Assembly: GCA_009925925.1 (NCBI GenBank)
Contig: RFQA01000012.1
Coordinates: 1 to 32,004, forward strand
Source: Betaproteobacteria bacterium
GTDB lineage: Bacteria > Pseudomonadota > Gammaproteobacteria > Burkholderiales > Burkholderiaceae_C
Length of the DNA: 32,004 nt
Direction: 5' to 3'
Below are positions 1 through 9,214 of the stretch, in pieces (position 1 is the stretch's first letter; each line of letters opens with the position of its first letter). Under the pieces are notes generated by a model. The model was not told the DNA's origin. It saw nothing but the letters and a program-made list of their open reading frames with translations, and did not search any database. A program made the translations under genes and the position numbers.

Positions 1-1491
1 ATGCAGGTGCACGCCGGGGAGACCTTTGCGGCTGACGGTGTGATCGAGCAGGGGTACACCCTGGTGGATGAGTCCTTGTTGACCGGTGAATCGCATGCTC
101 TGCAGCGCGGTTTGGGGCAGGGCGTCATTGCAGGCAGCCACAACCTGTTGGGCACTGTGCTGGTGCGGGTGCAAACCTTGGGGGAGTCCACCCGTTTTGC
201 CCAGATTCTGGCCCTCATGGAAAGTGCCTCCCTCACCAAGCCCGGCGCGGCGCAGATGGCCGACCGTTGGGCCAAACCCTTTTTGATCGGCGTGCTCCTC
301 GCTGCTGTAGGTGCCGCCATCTGGTGGTGGCCGACCGACCCTGCCCATGCCCTGATGGTGGCGGTCGCGGTGTTGGTGGTGACCTGCCCTTGTGCGCTGT
401 CGCTGGCAACTCCAGCGGCCATGCTCGCGGCAGCAGGAAACCTGGCCCGCAACGGGCTCCTGGTCCGCAGCTTGCCCGCCTTGGAAACTCTGGCGGCTGC
501 CGATACCGTGGTGTTTGATAAAACCGGGACACTGACCCGCGACGCCATGGCTCTGCAAACGGTCGCGTGTCGTGCTGGCGTTAACCGGGCTTCAGCCTTG
601 GCAGCTGCCGCCGGACTGGCCTCGCAGTCCCTGCATCCTCTATCAAGGGCATTGGTGCTGGCTGCGGAGCGCGAAGGCATAAGCCCCCTGCGCGTAAACA
701 ATTCGCACGAGGTGGCAGGGCAGGGGGTGCAGGCAGATATCTGCATGGCATTGATGCCGGATGGCCTTGTGGAGGGGCGCTTCCGCTTGGGAGGCGCATC
801 GTTTTGTGGCGCTGTTTCGCCAGAGTCGCTATCGGCTGTGGCTGAAGGTCCGGTCGTGCACTTGAGCGATGCTGCAGGCTGGGTGGCCAGCTTCCATTTG
901 CAAGAAGAAGTGCGTGAAGATGCCGTGCAGGTGGTGCGCACTTTGCAAGGCATGGGAATAGGAGTGCATCTCTTATCCGGCGATCGCGTAGAAGCGGCCC
1001 GCACCATGGCCAGCCGATTGGGCATCGCTCATGTGCGTGGCGCGTGCTCGCCGTCGGACAAGTTGGTCTACATGCAGCAGCTGCAGGCCGACGGGCACGT
1101 GGTTGCCATGGTGGGCGACGGTCTGAACGACGGGCCGGTGCTGGCAGGCGCGCATGTGTCATTTGCCTTCGGGCGCGCGGTGCCGATTGCGCAATCGCGA
1201 TCTGATTTCGTAGCCATGGGTGACAAGTTGGCCAGCGTGAGCAGCGCATGGATGCTGGCCCGCAAAACCATGCAGGTGGTGCGCCAGAACCTTTGGTGGG
1301 CCTTGGCCTACAACGCAGCTTGTATTCCTTTGGCCGTGGCGGGCTATTTGCCAGCCTGGCTGGCCGGTTTGGGCATGGCCTGCAGCTCCTTGCTGGTGGT
1401 GCTAAATGCCTTGCGCCTCTCTGCGCCATTGAATTCGCCTGCGCCTGCCGCTGTGCACGCAGCGCCGCTCTTCCCAATCACCCAGGAGTAG
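1..1491 (+). CDS. ccoI: CcoI/FixI-type copper-translocating P1B ATPase, cbb3 oxidase maturation (5' end outside window)
   Basis: LLTGES actuator motif, CPCALS membrane metal site, DKTGTLT phosphorylation motif, GDGLNDGPVL hinge motif; N-terminal metal-binding/TM part missing; followed by ccoS and ccoN. Confidence 0.93.
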   Translation: MQVHAGETFAADGVIEQGYTLVDESLLTGESHALQRGLGQGVIAGSHNLLGTVLVRVQTLGESTRFAQILALMESASLTKPGAAQMADRWAKPFLIGVLLAAVGAAIWWWPTDPAHALMVAVAVLVVTCPCALSLATPAAMLAAAGNLARNGLLVRSLPALETLAAADTVVFDKTGTLTRDAMALQTVACRAGVNRASALAAAAGLASQSLHPLSRALVLAAEREGISPLRVNNSHEVAGQGVQADICMALMPDGLVEGRFRLGGASFCGAVSPESLSAVAEGPVVHLSDAAGWVASFHLQEEVREDAVQVVRTLQGMGIGVHLLSGDRVEAARTMASRLGIAHVRGACSPSDKLVYMQQLQADGHVVAMVGDGLNDGPVLAGAHVSFAFGRAVPIAQSRSDFVAMGDKLASVSSAWMLARKTMQVVRQNLWWALAYNAACIPLAVAGYLPAWLAGLGMACSSLLVVLNALRLSAPLNSPAPAAVHAAPLFPITQE

Positions 1492-1493
1492 TC

Positions 1494-1631
1494 ATGGACA
1501 TCTTGTATTTGTTGGTTCCCCTGTCGGTGGTGCTGGTGTTTTTCATTCTGGCAGGTCTCTGGTGGGCCATTGACCGGGGGCAGTTTGAAGACATCGAGTC
1601 CGAGGGTGAGCGCATTTTGCGTGAACCCTGA
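1494..1631 (+). CDS. ccoS: cbb3-type cytochrome oxidase assembly protein CcoS (45 aa)
   Basis: MDILYLLVPLSVVLVFFILAGLWWAIDRGQFEDIESEGERILREP; single TM plus GQFEDIESEGERIL signature; directly after ccoI. Confidence 0.93.
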   Translation: MDILYLLVPLSVVLVFFILAGLWWAIDRGQFEDIESEGERILREP

Positions 1632-1659
1632 AAAAGGTTCCCCGCTTTTTCTCTGCCAG

Positions 1660-1673
1660 TTGATGTGGGTCAA
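1660..1673. promoter_or_regulatory. FNR box TTGAT-GTGG-GTCAA upstream of ccoN
   Basis: Matches FNR consensus TTGAT-N4-ATCAA with one mismatch; 58 bp before the ccoN start. Confidence 0.8.
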
Positions 1674-1731
1674 CCCGCTTTTGTAAAGCCCGGCAGACAC
1701 TAGCTTTGAAGTAATCCAAGAAGAGGTAAAT

Positions 1732-3165
1732 ATGGCATTTCCAAATCAGAAGGCAGGCGTTTACAACGATACCGTTGTGCGCCAGTTCGCCATCATGACC
1801 GTGGTCTGGGGGGTGGTCGGGATGTTGGTGGGCGTGATCATCGCCGCCCAACTCGCCTGGCCCGAACTCAACTTCGGCATTCCGTGGCTCACCTACGGGC
1901 GCTTGCGCCCGCTGCATACGAATGCAGTGATTTTTGCGTTCGGCGGCTGCGGCTTGTTCGCTTCTGCCTATTACGTCGTGCAGCGCACCTGTCACGTGCG
2001 GATCTTCAGCGACAAGCTGGCCGCATTCACCTTCTGGGGCTGGCAGCTGGTGATTCTGGCCGCCGCCATTTCTCTGCCACTGGGTTACACCTCCGGCAAG
2101 GAGTACGCCGAGCTGGAATGGCCGATTGACATCCTGATCACCCTGGTCTGGGTGGCTTTCGCCGTCGTGTTCTTCGGCACGGTAGGTACCCGCAAGGTCA
2201 AGCACATTTATGTAGCCAACTGGTTCTTCGGTGCGTTCATCATTGCGGTGGCCATCCTGCACCTGGTGAACAGTGCGGCCGTTCCTGCAGGATGGATGAA
2301 AAGCTATTCCGCTTATGCGGGTGTGCAAGACGCCATGGTGCAATGGTGGTACGGCCACAATGCGGTGGGCTTCTTCCTGACTGCCGGCTTCCTGGGCATG
2401 ATGTATTACTTCATCCCCAAGCAGGCCGAGCGGCCTGTGTACAGCTACCGCCTGTCCATCGTCCACTTCTGGGCGCTGATCTTCACTTACATGTGGGCGG
2501 GTCCACACCACTTGCATTACACCGCCTTGCCTGACTGGACCCAGTCTGTCGGCATGGTGTTCTCGCTGATTCTGTTGGCACCCAGCTGGGGCGGCATGAT
2601 CAACGGCGTCATGACTCTGAGTGGCGCCTGGCACAAACTCCGTGACGACCCCATCCTTCGATTCCTGATCGTGTCCTTGTCCTTCTACGGCATGTCCACC
2701 TTCGAGGGCCCCATGATGTCCATCAAGACCGTGAACGCCCTGAGCCACTACACCGACTGGACCATCGGCCACGTACACTCCGGCGCCTTGGGCTGGGTGG
2801 GTCTGGTGACCATGGGTTCCATGTATTACCTGATTCCCCGCCTGTTCGGCCGCAAGCAGATGTACAGCGTCAAAGCGATAGAGCTGCATTTCTGGACAGC
2901 CACCATCGGTATCGTGATTTACATCGCTGCCATGTGGATTGCCGGTGTGATGCAAGGTCTGATGTGGCGCGCTATCAACCCCGACGGCACTTTGACCTAC
3001 ACCTTTGTGGAGTCGGTGAAGGCGACCTACCCCTTCTATGTGTTGCGCCTGTTCGGCGGCCTCCTGTATCTCGGCGGCATGCTGATCATGCTCTGGAACA
3101 CCCTGATGACCGCTACTGCCGGGCGCGCCAATACCGTGGCCATTCCCGCAGCAGCCCACGCTTAA
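1732..3165 (+). CDS. ccoN: cytochrome c oxidase cbb3-type subunit I
   Basis: 477 aa multi-TM heme-copper oxidase subunit I ([78 protein letters not shown]). Confidence 0.98.
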   Translation: MAFPNQKAGVYNDTVVRQFAIMTVVWGVVGMLVGVIIAAQLAWPELNFGIPWLTYGRLRPLHTNAVIFAFGGCGLFASAYYVVQRTCHVRIFSDKLAAFTFWGWQLVILAAAISLPLGYTSGKEYAELEWPIDILITLVWVAFAVVFFGTVGTRKVKHIYVANWFFGAFIIAVAILHLVNSAAVPAGWMKSYSAYAGVQDAMVQWWYGHNAVGFFLTAGFLGMMYYFIPKQAERPVYSYRLSIVHFWALIFTYMWAGPHHLHYTALPDWTQSVGMVFSLILLAPSWGGMINGVMTLSGAWHKLRDDPILRFLIVSLSFYGMSTFEGPMMSIKTVNALSHYTDWTIGHVHSGALGWVGLVTMGSMYYLIPRLFGRKQMYSVKAIELHFWTATIGIVIYIAAMWIAGVMQGLMWRAINPDGTLTYTFVESVKATYPFYVLRLFGGLLYLGGMLIMLWNTLMTATAGRANTVAIPAAAHA

Positions 3166-3178
3166 AAGGACCTTTTGT

Positions 3179-3805
3179 ATGGCAAACGAAAAAAGTACAT
3201 CCGGTCTGTCGCACGAGAAGATCGAGACCAGCAACTTCCTGATGATCGTGCTGATCCTGCTGGTGTTGCTGGCAGGCGGTATGGTGGAAATTGTTCCGCT
3301 GTTCTTCCAGAAATCCACCACAGAGCCCCTCCAGGGCATCCAGCCTTACACGGCCTTGCAATTGGCCGGGCGTGATGTGTACATCCGTGAAGGTTGCTAC
3401 AACTGCCACTCGCAGATGATCCGCCCCTTCCGGGCTGAGACACTGCGCTACGGCCACTACTCCGTGGCAGGCGAGTCGGTGTATGACCACCCCTTCCAGT
3501 GGGGCAGCAAGCGCACTGGTCCGGACTTGGCCCGTGTGGGCGGCAAGTACAGCGATGAATGGCATCGCATCCACTTGACCAACCCGCGTGATGTGGTGCC
3601 TGAGTCCAACATGCCGGCCTACCCCTGGTTGGAGAAAAACCTGGTGGATGCCGAGTCCCTGCCATCGCACCTGCGCGCCTTGCGCAAAGTGGGTGTGCCT
3701 TACACCGACGAGCAGATCGCCAAGGCCTCGGAAGAAGTCAAGGGCAAGACCGAGCTGGAAGCCACCATCGCTTACCTGCAGGTCCTCGGCCTGGCACTGA
3801 AGTAA
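3179..3805 (+). CDS. ccoO: cytochrome c oxidase cbb3-type subunit II
   Basis: 208 aa, N-terminal TM and heme c motif CYNCH ([28 protein letters not shown]). Confidence 0.98.
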   Translation: MANEKSTSGLSHEKIETSNFLMIVLILLVLLAGGMVEIVPLFFQKSTTEPLQGIQPYTALQLAGRDVYIREGCYNCHSQMIRPFRAETLRYGHYSVAGESVYDHPFQWGSKRTGPDLARVGGKYSDEWHRIHLTNPRDVVPESNMPAYPWLEKNLVDAESLPSHLRALRKVGVPYTDEQIAKASEEVKGKTELEATIAYLQVLGLALK

Positions 3806-3809
3806 GGGG

Positions 3810-3959
3810 ATGACCATGGACATCGATGTCAACAACCTGCGCTCTATCACCACGGTTATCAGTTTCGTGGTCTTTATCGCCATTGTTCGCTGGGCCTGGT
3901 CCAAGAGCCGTTCCAGCGACTTTCAAGAGGCCGCCAACCTGCCTTTCGAGCAGGACTGA
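3810..3959 (+). CDS. ccoQ: cbb3-type oxidase subunit CcoQ (FixQ)
   Basis: Short ORF MTMDIDVNNLRSITTVISFVVFIAIVRWAWSKSRSSDFQEAANLPFEQD; single TM; between ccoO and ccoP; start may be 3816. Confidence 0.9.
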   Translation: MTMDIDVNNLRSITTVISFVVFIAIVRWAWSKSRSSDFQEAANLPFEQD

Positions 3960-3977
3960 GCCCCAAAAGGAATCAAA

Positions 3978-4889
3978 ATGAGTGACTTCACAAGCAACTT
4001 CTGGTCGGTCTACGTGACCGCCGTCACGGTCATCGGCATCGTGGCCTGTCTGTTCCTGTTGTGGTTCAGCGGCAAAGCCAAGGCCATGACCGCCAATGAC
4101 AACACTACCGGTCACGTCTGGGACGGCGACTTGCGTGAAATGAACAACCCCTTGCCCCGCTGGTGGGTCGGCTTGTTCGTGATCACGCTGGTGTTCGGTG
4201 CGGTGTACTTGGCCTTCTATCCGGGTCTGGGCAACTTTGGTGGCAAGCTGGGCTGGACCTCCAAGGGCCAGCTGCAAGCCGAAATCGCCAAGGGCGAAGC
4301 CGACATCGCGCCCATCTATGCGCGCTTTGACAGCATGACGCCTGAAGACATGGCCAAGGATCCTCAGGCCCATGCCATCGGTGAGCGTTTGTTCATGAAC
4401 AACTGCTCCCAATGCCACGGCTCGGACGCCCATGGCTCCAAAGGCTTTCCCAACCTGACCGATGCTGACTGGCTGCATGGCGGCACACCCGACAAGATTA
4501 TCGAGACCTTGACTCAAGGCCGTATCGGGCAAATGCCACCGATGGCAGCCGCCGTCGGTACCGCGGATGACGTGAAGAACGTGGCCAACTATGTGCTGAG
4601 CCTCTCCGGCAGTCCGCATGATTCGGTGCGTGCTGCATTGGGCAAACCCAAGTTCGCAGCCTGTGCAGCCTGTCACGGCGCAGATGGAAAAGGCAACCAG
4701 GCGCTCGGTGCACCGAACCTGACCGACGACATCTGGTTGCATGGCTATGGCGAAAACGCCATCATCGCCATGGTGAACAACGGCAAGGTCAACCAGATGC
4801 CCGCGCAGGCGCAAAAACTGTCTCCCGCGCAGATCAAGGTTCTGGCGTCCTATGTTTGGGGTTTCTCCAACACTGGTGCGGCCAAGTAA
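3978..4889 (+). CDS. ccoP: cytochrome c oxidase cbb3-type subunit III, diheme cytochrome c
   Basis: 303 aa; HVWDGDLREMNNPLPRWW N-terminal motif and two heme c motifs CSQCH and CAACH. Confidence 0.98.
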   Translation: MSDFTSNFWSVYVTAVTVIGIVACLFLLWFSGKAKAMTANDNTTGHVWDGDLREMNNPLPRWWVGLFVITLVFGAVYLAFYPGLGNFGGKLGWTSKGQLQAEIAKGEADIAPIYARFDSMTPEDMAKDPQAHAIGERLFMNNCSQCHGSDAHGSKGFPNLTDADWLHGGTPDKIIETLTQGRIGQMPPMAAAVGTADDVKNVANYVLSLSGSPHDSVRAALGKPKFAACAACHGADGKGNQALGAPNLTDDIWLHGYGENAIIAMVNNGKVNQMPAQAQKLSPAQIKVLASYVWGFSNTGAAK

Positions 4890-4916
4890 AGCCGGCTGCC
4901 AAGCAAAGGACATTCC

Positions 4917-6386
4917 TTGAGCGTACCCGCCTTTACTGCTGAGAAGAAGATCATTCCTATCGTCGCGTCACCGGACAAGGGGCCTATTGCCCCGCCACCC
5001 GGTGCCGACGAGGAGACGATTGCCCTGTACGAAGCGCATAAGAAGATTTATCCGCGCAGCGTGTCGGGCTACTTCTCGAAGTGGCGGTGGGCGTTGGTCT
5101 TCCTGACCCAGTTGGTGTTTTATGGATTGCCATGGCTGGAGTGGGGGCAGCGCCAAGCGGTGCTGTTTGATCTCGGGGCACGGCGGTTCTATATCTTCAA
5201 CCTGGTGTTGTACCCCCAGGACTTTGTGTATCTCACCGGCATTCTGGTGATCTCCGCACTGTCCTTGTTTTTGTTTACGGCGGTAGCAGGGCGTTTGTGG
5301 TGCGGCTATGCCTGCCCGCAAACGGTGTACACCGAAATTTTCCTTTGGTTGGAAAAGCTGGCGGAAGGGGATCGCTCTGCCCGCATGCGGCGTGACGCAG
5401 GCCCTTGGAATCTCGACAAAGTCTGGCGCAAAGCAGCCAAGCAATTCATGTGGATTGCCGTTGGCTTGTGGACCGGCTTTACCTTCGTGGGCTACTTCAC
5501 GCCCATCCACAGTCTGGGCGCTGAATTCATGGCGTTGTCCATGGGCCCTTGGGAATCTTTCTGGGTGTTGTTCTACGGCTTTGCCACTTACGGCAATGCG
5601 GGCTACATGCGCGAGCAGGTCTGCAAATACATGTGTCCTTATGCGCGCTTCCAAAGCGCCATGTTTGACAAAGACACCTTGATCGTGACCTACGACCAGG
5701 AGCGCGGGGAGCCACGGGGTGCCCGCTCCAAAAAGGCCGACATCGCAAGCTTGAATCTGGGCGCCTGTGTGGACTGCAGCTTGTGCGTGCAAGTCTGCCC
5801 GACCGGTATTGATATCCGCAAAGGCTTGCAATACGAATGTATTGGTTGTGGTGCTTGTGCCGATGTGTGCGACACCGTGATGGACAAAATGGGTTACACC
5901 CGTGGCTTGGTGAAATACTCTACACAGAATGCCCTGAGTCAGCATTGGACCAATGCCCAAACCTTGCGTCATGTGCTTCGACCCCGTGTGCTGATCTACA
6001 CCGGCATCCTGCTGGCCGTGGTGATCGCGATGCTGACCAGCCTGTGGTTGCGCCCGCCCTTCAAAGTGGATGTGGAGCGCGACCGCGGCACTTTGGCCCG
6101 CATGGTGTCGGGCGGTCGTCTGGAGAATGTGTACCGCCTGCAAATCATGAATACCCGGGAAACTCAGCAAACCTATGAAGTCAGCGTCGAAGGTCTGCCG
6201 GGGTTAACGGTGTCGACCGATGCCAGCATGGAGGTTGGCCCCACTGAATCCCGCTGGATCGCCGTCCGTGTGCAGCTTCCCTACGAAGGTGCGGCTCCCG
6301 GTTCGCACCCCATCCATTTCACGGTGAAATCGGCCCCCGCGTCTGCCGTAGTGACTGAAAAGTCCGTATTCATTGTTCCGCGTTAA
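4917..6386 (+). CDS. ccoG: cytochrome c oxidase accessory protein CcoG (FixG/RdxA), TTG start
   Basis: 489 aa multi-TM ferredoxin-like protein; CGYACPQTVYTEIFLWLEK, CVDCSLCVQVCPTGIDIRKGLQYECIGCGACADVCD; AAAGGA upstream of a TTG start. Confidence 0.96.
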   Translation: MSVPAFTAEKKIIPIVASPDKGPIAPPPGADEETIALYEAHKKIYPRSVSGYFSKWRWALVFLTQLVFYGLPWLEWGQRQAVLFDLGARRFYIFNLVLYPQDFVYLTGILVISALSLFLFTAVAGRLWCGYACPQTVYTEIFLWLEKLAEGDRSARMRRDAGPWNLDKVWRKAAKQFMWIAVGLWTGFTFVGYFTPIHSLGAEFMALSMGPWESFWVLFYGFATYGNAGYMREQVCKYMCPYARFQSAMFDKDTLIVTYDQERGEPRGARSKKADIASLNLGACVDCSLCVQVCPTGIDIRKGLQYECIGCGACADVCDTVMDKMGYTRGLVKYSTQNALSQHWTNAQTLRHVLRPRVLIYTGILLAVVIAMLTSLWLRPPFKVDVERDRGTLARMVSGGRLENVYRLQIMNTRETQQTYEVSVEGLPGLTVSTDASMEVGPTESRWIAVRVQLPYEGAAPGSHPIHFTVKSAPASAVVTEKSVFIVPR

Positions 6387-6398
6387 GAAAGAAAGCTT

Positions 6399-6614
6399 AT
6401 GTCCAACCCTACAACTTCGTCCAACACTCCCGCACCCTGGTGGAAGTTCGGTCATGTGTGGCTGGTAGTCTCCGGTCCGCTCATCGTGGTGGTGGCGAGT
6501 TTCCTGACCTTCTACATTGCCGTGCGTGGCATGGACCCCATCGTCGATGAAAATTACTACCAGGCCGGCTTAGACATCAACAAGTCGGTAGTGCCCACCA
6601 CTGCACCGCGCTGA
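6399..6614 (+). CDS. ccoH: FixH/CcoH family protein (71 aa)
   Basis: Single TM, then RGMDPIVDENYYQAGLDINKS typical of FixH family; directly after ccoG. Confidence 0.88.
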   Translation: MSNPTTSSNTPAPWWKFGHVWLVVSGPLIVVVASFLTFYIAVRGMDPIVDENYYQAGLDINKSVVPTTAPR

Positions 6615-6636
6615 AGCGGATTTTCAGGAGCGATGT

Positions 6637-6873
6637 ATGCCGACAGGTAAATGGATGGCAGTCGTCTGGCCCGCTTTTCTGGCGGCCGGCGTACTGGAGA
6701 TCGTTGTGTTTGCATTCATGGATCCGCACGATCTGCATTGGCACGATGCCGCGCTACCGCTTTCACGCCAAGGGATTTACACCTTGGCGTTCTTCGTTTT
6801 CTGGGGGGTGACGCTGGCCTCCAGCGCCTTGACCGCCTTGCTCCATATGAGCGCCGCCGAGGTCAACGACTAG
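6637..6873 (+). CDS. small membrane protein of unknown function linked to cco genes (78 aa)
   Basis: MPTGKWMAVVWPAFLAAGVLEIVVFAFMDP...FWGVTLASSALTALL; two hydrophobic segments; same strand, 22 bp after ccoH; CAGGAG Shine-Dalgarno-like sequence upstream. Confidence 0.75.
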   Translation: MPTGKWMAVVWPAFLAAGVLEIVVFAFMDPHDLHWHDAALPLSRQGIYTLAFFVFWGVTLASSALTALLHMSAAEVND

Positions 6874-6888
6874 GAGTTTGAGCACCGC

Positions 6889-7728
6889 TCAGTTGCAGAC
6901 CTTGGGGTTGACAATGTCCTTCAGGGCCTCGGTGTTCAGGATGCGCACATGGCGCTGCTTGACTTCCACAATGCCGTCTTCCACGAATTTGGAGAATGTG
7001 CGGCTCACAGTCTCAAGCTTCAGACCCAGGTAGCTTCCAATCTCTTCGCGGGTCATCCGCAACACCAACTCGCTTTGCGAGAAGCCGCGGGCATGCAGGC
7101 GCTGAACCAGGTTCAGCAGAAACGCAGCCAATCGCTCTTCGGCTCGCATGCTGCCCAGAAGCAGCATCACGCCGTTTTCACGCACGATCTCGCGGCTCAT
7201 GATCTTGTGGACATGGCGTTGTAGCGAATTCACTTCCCGCGAGAGCTCTTCAATGCGGTCAAAGGGCATGACGCAGACTTCGGCATCTTCGAGGGCTACA
7301 GCATCGCAGGTGTGGTGGTCGTTCACGATGCCATCGAGCCCTACGATTTCACCGGCCATCTGGAAGCCGGTCACTTGGTCGCGGCCGTCTTCAGATGCAA
7401 CACACGTTTTGAAGAAGCCTGTGCGGATCGCAAACAGGCTGGTGAACTTTTCTCCGTTGCGGAAGAGGGTTGCTCCGCGTTTGATCTTGCGGCGGCTGGC
7501 CACTACGTCGTCAATTTTGTCCAGCTCTGCAGCGCTCAAGCCCAAGGGCATGCACAGTTCACGCAGGTTGCAGTTGGAGCATGCCACTTTAATGGTGTGG
7601 GGGTTCAATGCCGCTGTGCCGACCGGTGTGATCGCGATAGACGTATGGTTGTCGAGAGACTTGGCGGTAGGTGTTGCGTGTTCAAGCATGGTGTTCCCCT
7701 GATGCAAGTCAATTATGGTCCCGGTCAT
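6889..7728 (-). CDS. fnr: FNR-type O2-sensing transcriptional regulator, Crp/Fnr family (alternative start at 7689)
   Basis: CSNCNLRELC Fe-S cysteine cluster, cyclic-nucleotide-like fold, C-terminal HTH (REEIGSYLGLKLETVSRTFSKF). Confidence 0.94.
   Translation of the reverse strand: MTGTIIDLHQGNTMLEHATPTAKSLDNHTSIAITPVGTAALNPHTIKVACSNCNLRELCMPLGLSAAELDKIDDVVASRRKIKRGATLFRNGEKFTSLFAIRTGFFKTCVASEDGRDQVTGFQMAGEIVGLDGIVNDHHTCDAVALEDAEVCVMPFDRIEELSREVNSLQRHVHKIMSREIVRENGVMLLLGSMRAEERLAAFLLNLVQRLHARGFSQSELVLRMTREEIGSYLGLKLETVSRTFSKFVEDGIVEVKQRHVRILNTEALKDIVNPKVCN
7699..7712. promoter_or_regulatory. degenerate FNR-like site CTGAT-GCAA-GTCAA
   Basis: Two mismatches to TTGAT-N4-ATCAA; between the two possible fnr start codons. 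Confidence 0.4.
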
Positions 7729-7739
7729 CCTGAAACTCC

Positions 7740-7753
7740 TTGATGTAAATCAA
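7740..7753. promoter_or_regulatory. consensus FNR box TTGAT-GTAA-ATCAA in fnr/hemN intergenic region
   Basis: Exact match to FNR consensus, within a 22-bp perfect inverted repeat CTCCTTGAT-GTAA-ATCAAGGAG (7736-7757). Confidence 0.88.
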
Positions 7754-7804
7754 GGAGCTTGGCGGGCGCTTCGATCACAGTCTGTGCGCTAGCTTGGAGT
7801 ATTC

Positions 7805-9205
7805 ATGAACGCAGCCATTGCATCCGCACCCATATCAGAACAACTATTGACCCGGTTTGATGTCTCCGGACCGCGTTACACCTCGTACCCCACGGCAGAT
7901 CGCTTTGTCGAGGCCTTCAGTGCGGACGATTACACCCAGGCCTTGCAGCAACGCCGGTCTGGGGCTGCAGCGCTGGCCTTGCCCTTGTCTCTCTACGTGC
8001 ACATCCCATTTTGCGAATCGCTGTGCTACTACTGCGCTTGCAACAAGATTATCACCAAGCACCATGACAAGGCAGCTACGTATTTGCGCTACCTGACCCG
8101 GGAAGTGGAGTTACACACGAAACTGATGGGAACGGGACAGTCCGTCAGCCAGTTGCACTTGGGTGGGGGCAGCCCCACCTTTTTAAGCGACGCAGAGTTG
8201 CGGGAACTCATGGCCATGCTGCGCCGCAACTTCAGCTTTGCCGCTGGCGGTGAATATTCCATAGAGGTGGATCCCCGCACGGTTGATGCATCGCGCCTGG
8301 ACACCTTGGCCGAGCTTGGTTTCAACCGCCTGAGCTTCGGCGTGCAAGACTTTGACCCCGCAGTCCAAAAGGCCGTGCACCGCGTGCAGCCTGCCGAGCA
8401 AGTATTTGCCTTGGTCGAGGCGGCACGAGCCCGCGGATTTGAGTCCATCAATGTGGACCTGATTTACGGCTTGCCCCGCCAAAGCCCCGAGTCGTTTGAC
8501 CGTACCCTCGCACAAGTGAATGCCTTGCGCCCTGACCGCATTGCCCTCTATGCCTATGCGCATTTGCCGGAGCGCTTCAAGCCCCAGCGGCGTATTGCCA
8601 CCGTGGAGCTGCCCGGTGCCGCCTCCAAGGTGTCCATGTTGGCGCACTCACTGGCTTCCTTCATGGGGGCCGGCTATGTGTATGTGGGTATGGATCACTT
8701 TGCCTTGCCGGACGACTCGCTGGCCATTGCCAAACGTCAGGGGCGCTTGCACCGTAACTTCCAGGGCTACAGCACCCAGCCGGATTGCGACCTGATTGCC
8801 TTGGGGGTGTCTGCCATCGGCCGCATCGGTGCCACTTACAGCCAGAATGCCAAGACACTGGAAGAGTATTACGACTATCTGGACCAAGGGCGCTTCCCCA
8901 TCGTGCGGGGCATGGCCGTTACGCGTGACGACCTGGTGCGCCGTGCGGTGATCATGGCGCTCATGTGCCAAGGCCAGCTGCAGTTTGAATCTATCAATCT
9001 TGCGTATCTGCTGGACTTCAAAACCTACTTTGCCGCTGAACTCAATACCTTGCGCGGTTTGGAAGAGCAGGGTCTGGTGACGCTGGATGACAACGGTATC
9101 CAGGTTACCAACCAAGGTTGGTTCTTTGTGCGCGCCGTTGCCATGGTGTTCGACCGCTATCTGCAAACCGACCGTACCCGCGCCCGCTTCTCCAAAATCA
9201 TTTAA
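7805..9205 (+). CDS. hemN: oxygen-independent coproporphyrinogen III oxidase
   Basis: 466 aa radical SAM; YTSYPTADRF, YVHIPFCESLCYYCACNKIIT (CxxxCxxC) and GGGSPTFLSD motifs. Confidence 0.97.
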   Translation: MNAAIASAPISEQLLTRFDVSGPRYTSYPTADRFVEAFSADDYTQALQQRRSGAAALALPLSLYVHIPFCESLCYYCACNKIITKHHDKAATYLRYLTREVELHTKLMGTGQSVSQLHLGGGSPTFLSDAELRELMAMLRRNFSFAAGGEYSIEVDPRTVDASRLDTLAELGFNRLSFGVQDFDPAVQKAVHRVQPAEQVFALVEAARARGFESINVDLIYGLPRQSPESFDRTLAQVNALRPDRIALYAYAHLPERFKPQRRIATVELPGAASKVSMLAHSLASFMGAGYVYVGMDHFALPDDSLAIAKRQGRLHRNFQGYSTQPDCDLIALGVSAIGRIGATYSQNAKTLEEYYDYLDQGRFPIVRGMAVTRDDLVRRAVIMALMCQGQLQFESINLAYLLDFKTYFAAELNTLRGLEEQGLVTLDDNGIQVTNQGWFFVRAVAMVFDRYLQTDRTRARFSKII

Positions 9206-9214
9206 CCTGCCCGG

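Noticed and set aside
581-1477. 298-aa minus-strand ORF opposite ccoI
   Set aside because: Arg/Pro/Ala-rich shadow ORF; the plus strand clearly encodes a P-type ATPase.
1543-3339. 598-aa minus-strand ORF opposite ccoN
   Set aside because: Antisense to an unmistakable ccoN; His/Gly/Gln-rich composition is typical of shadow ORFs in GC-rich DNA.
3738-4913. 391-aa minus-strand ORF opposite ccoP
   Set aside because: Shadow ORF of ccoP; no recognisable domain.
4968-6170. 400-aa minus-strand ORF opposite ccoG
   Set aside because: Shadow ORF of ccoG with biased composition and no domain.
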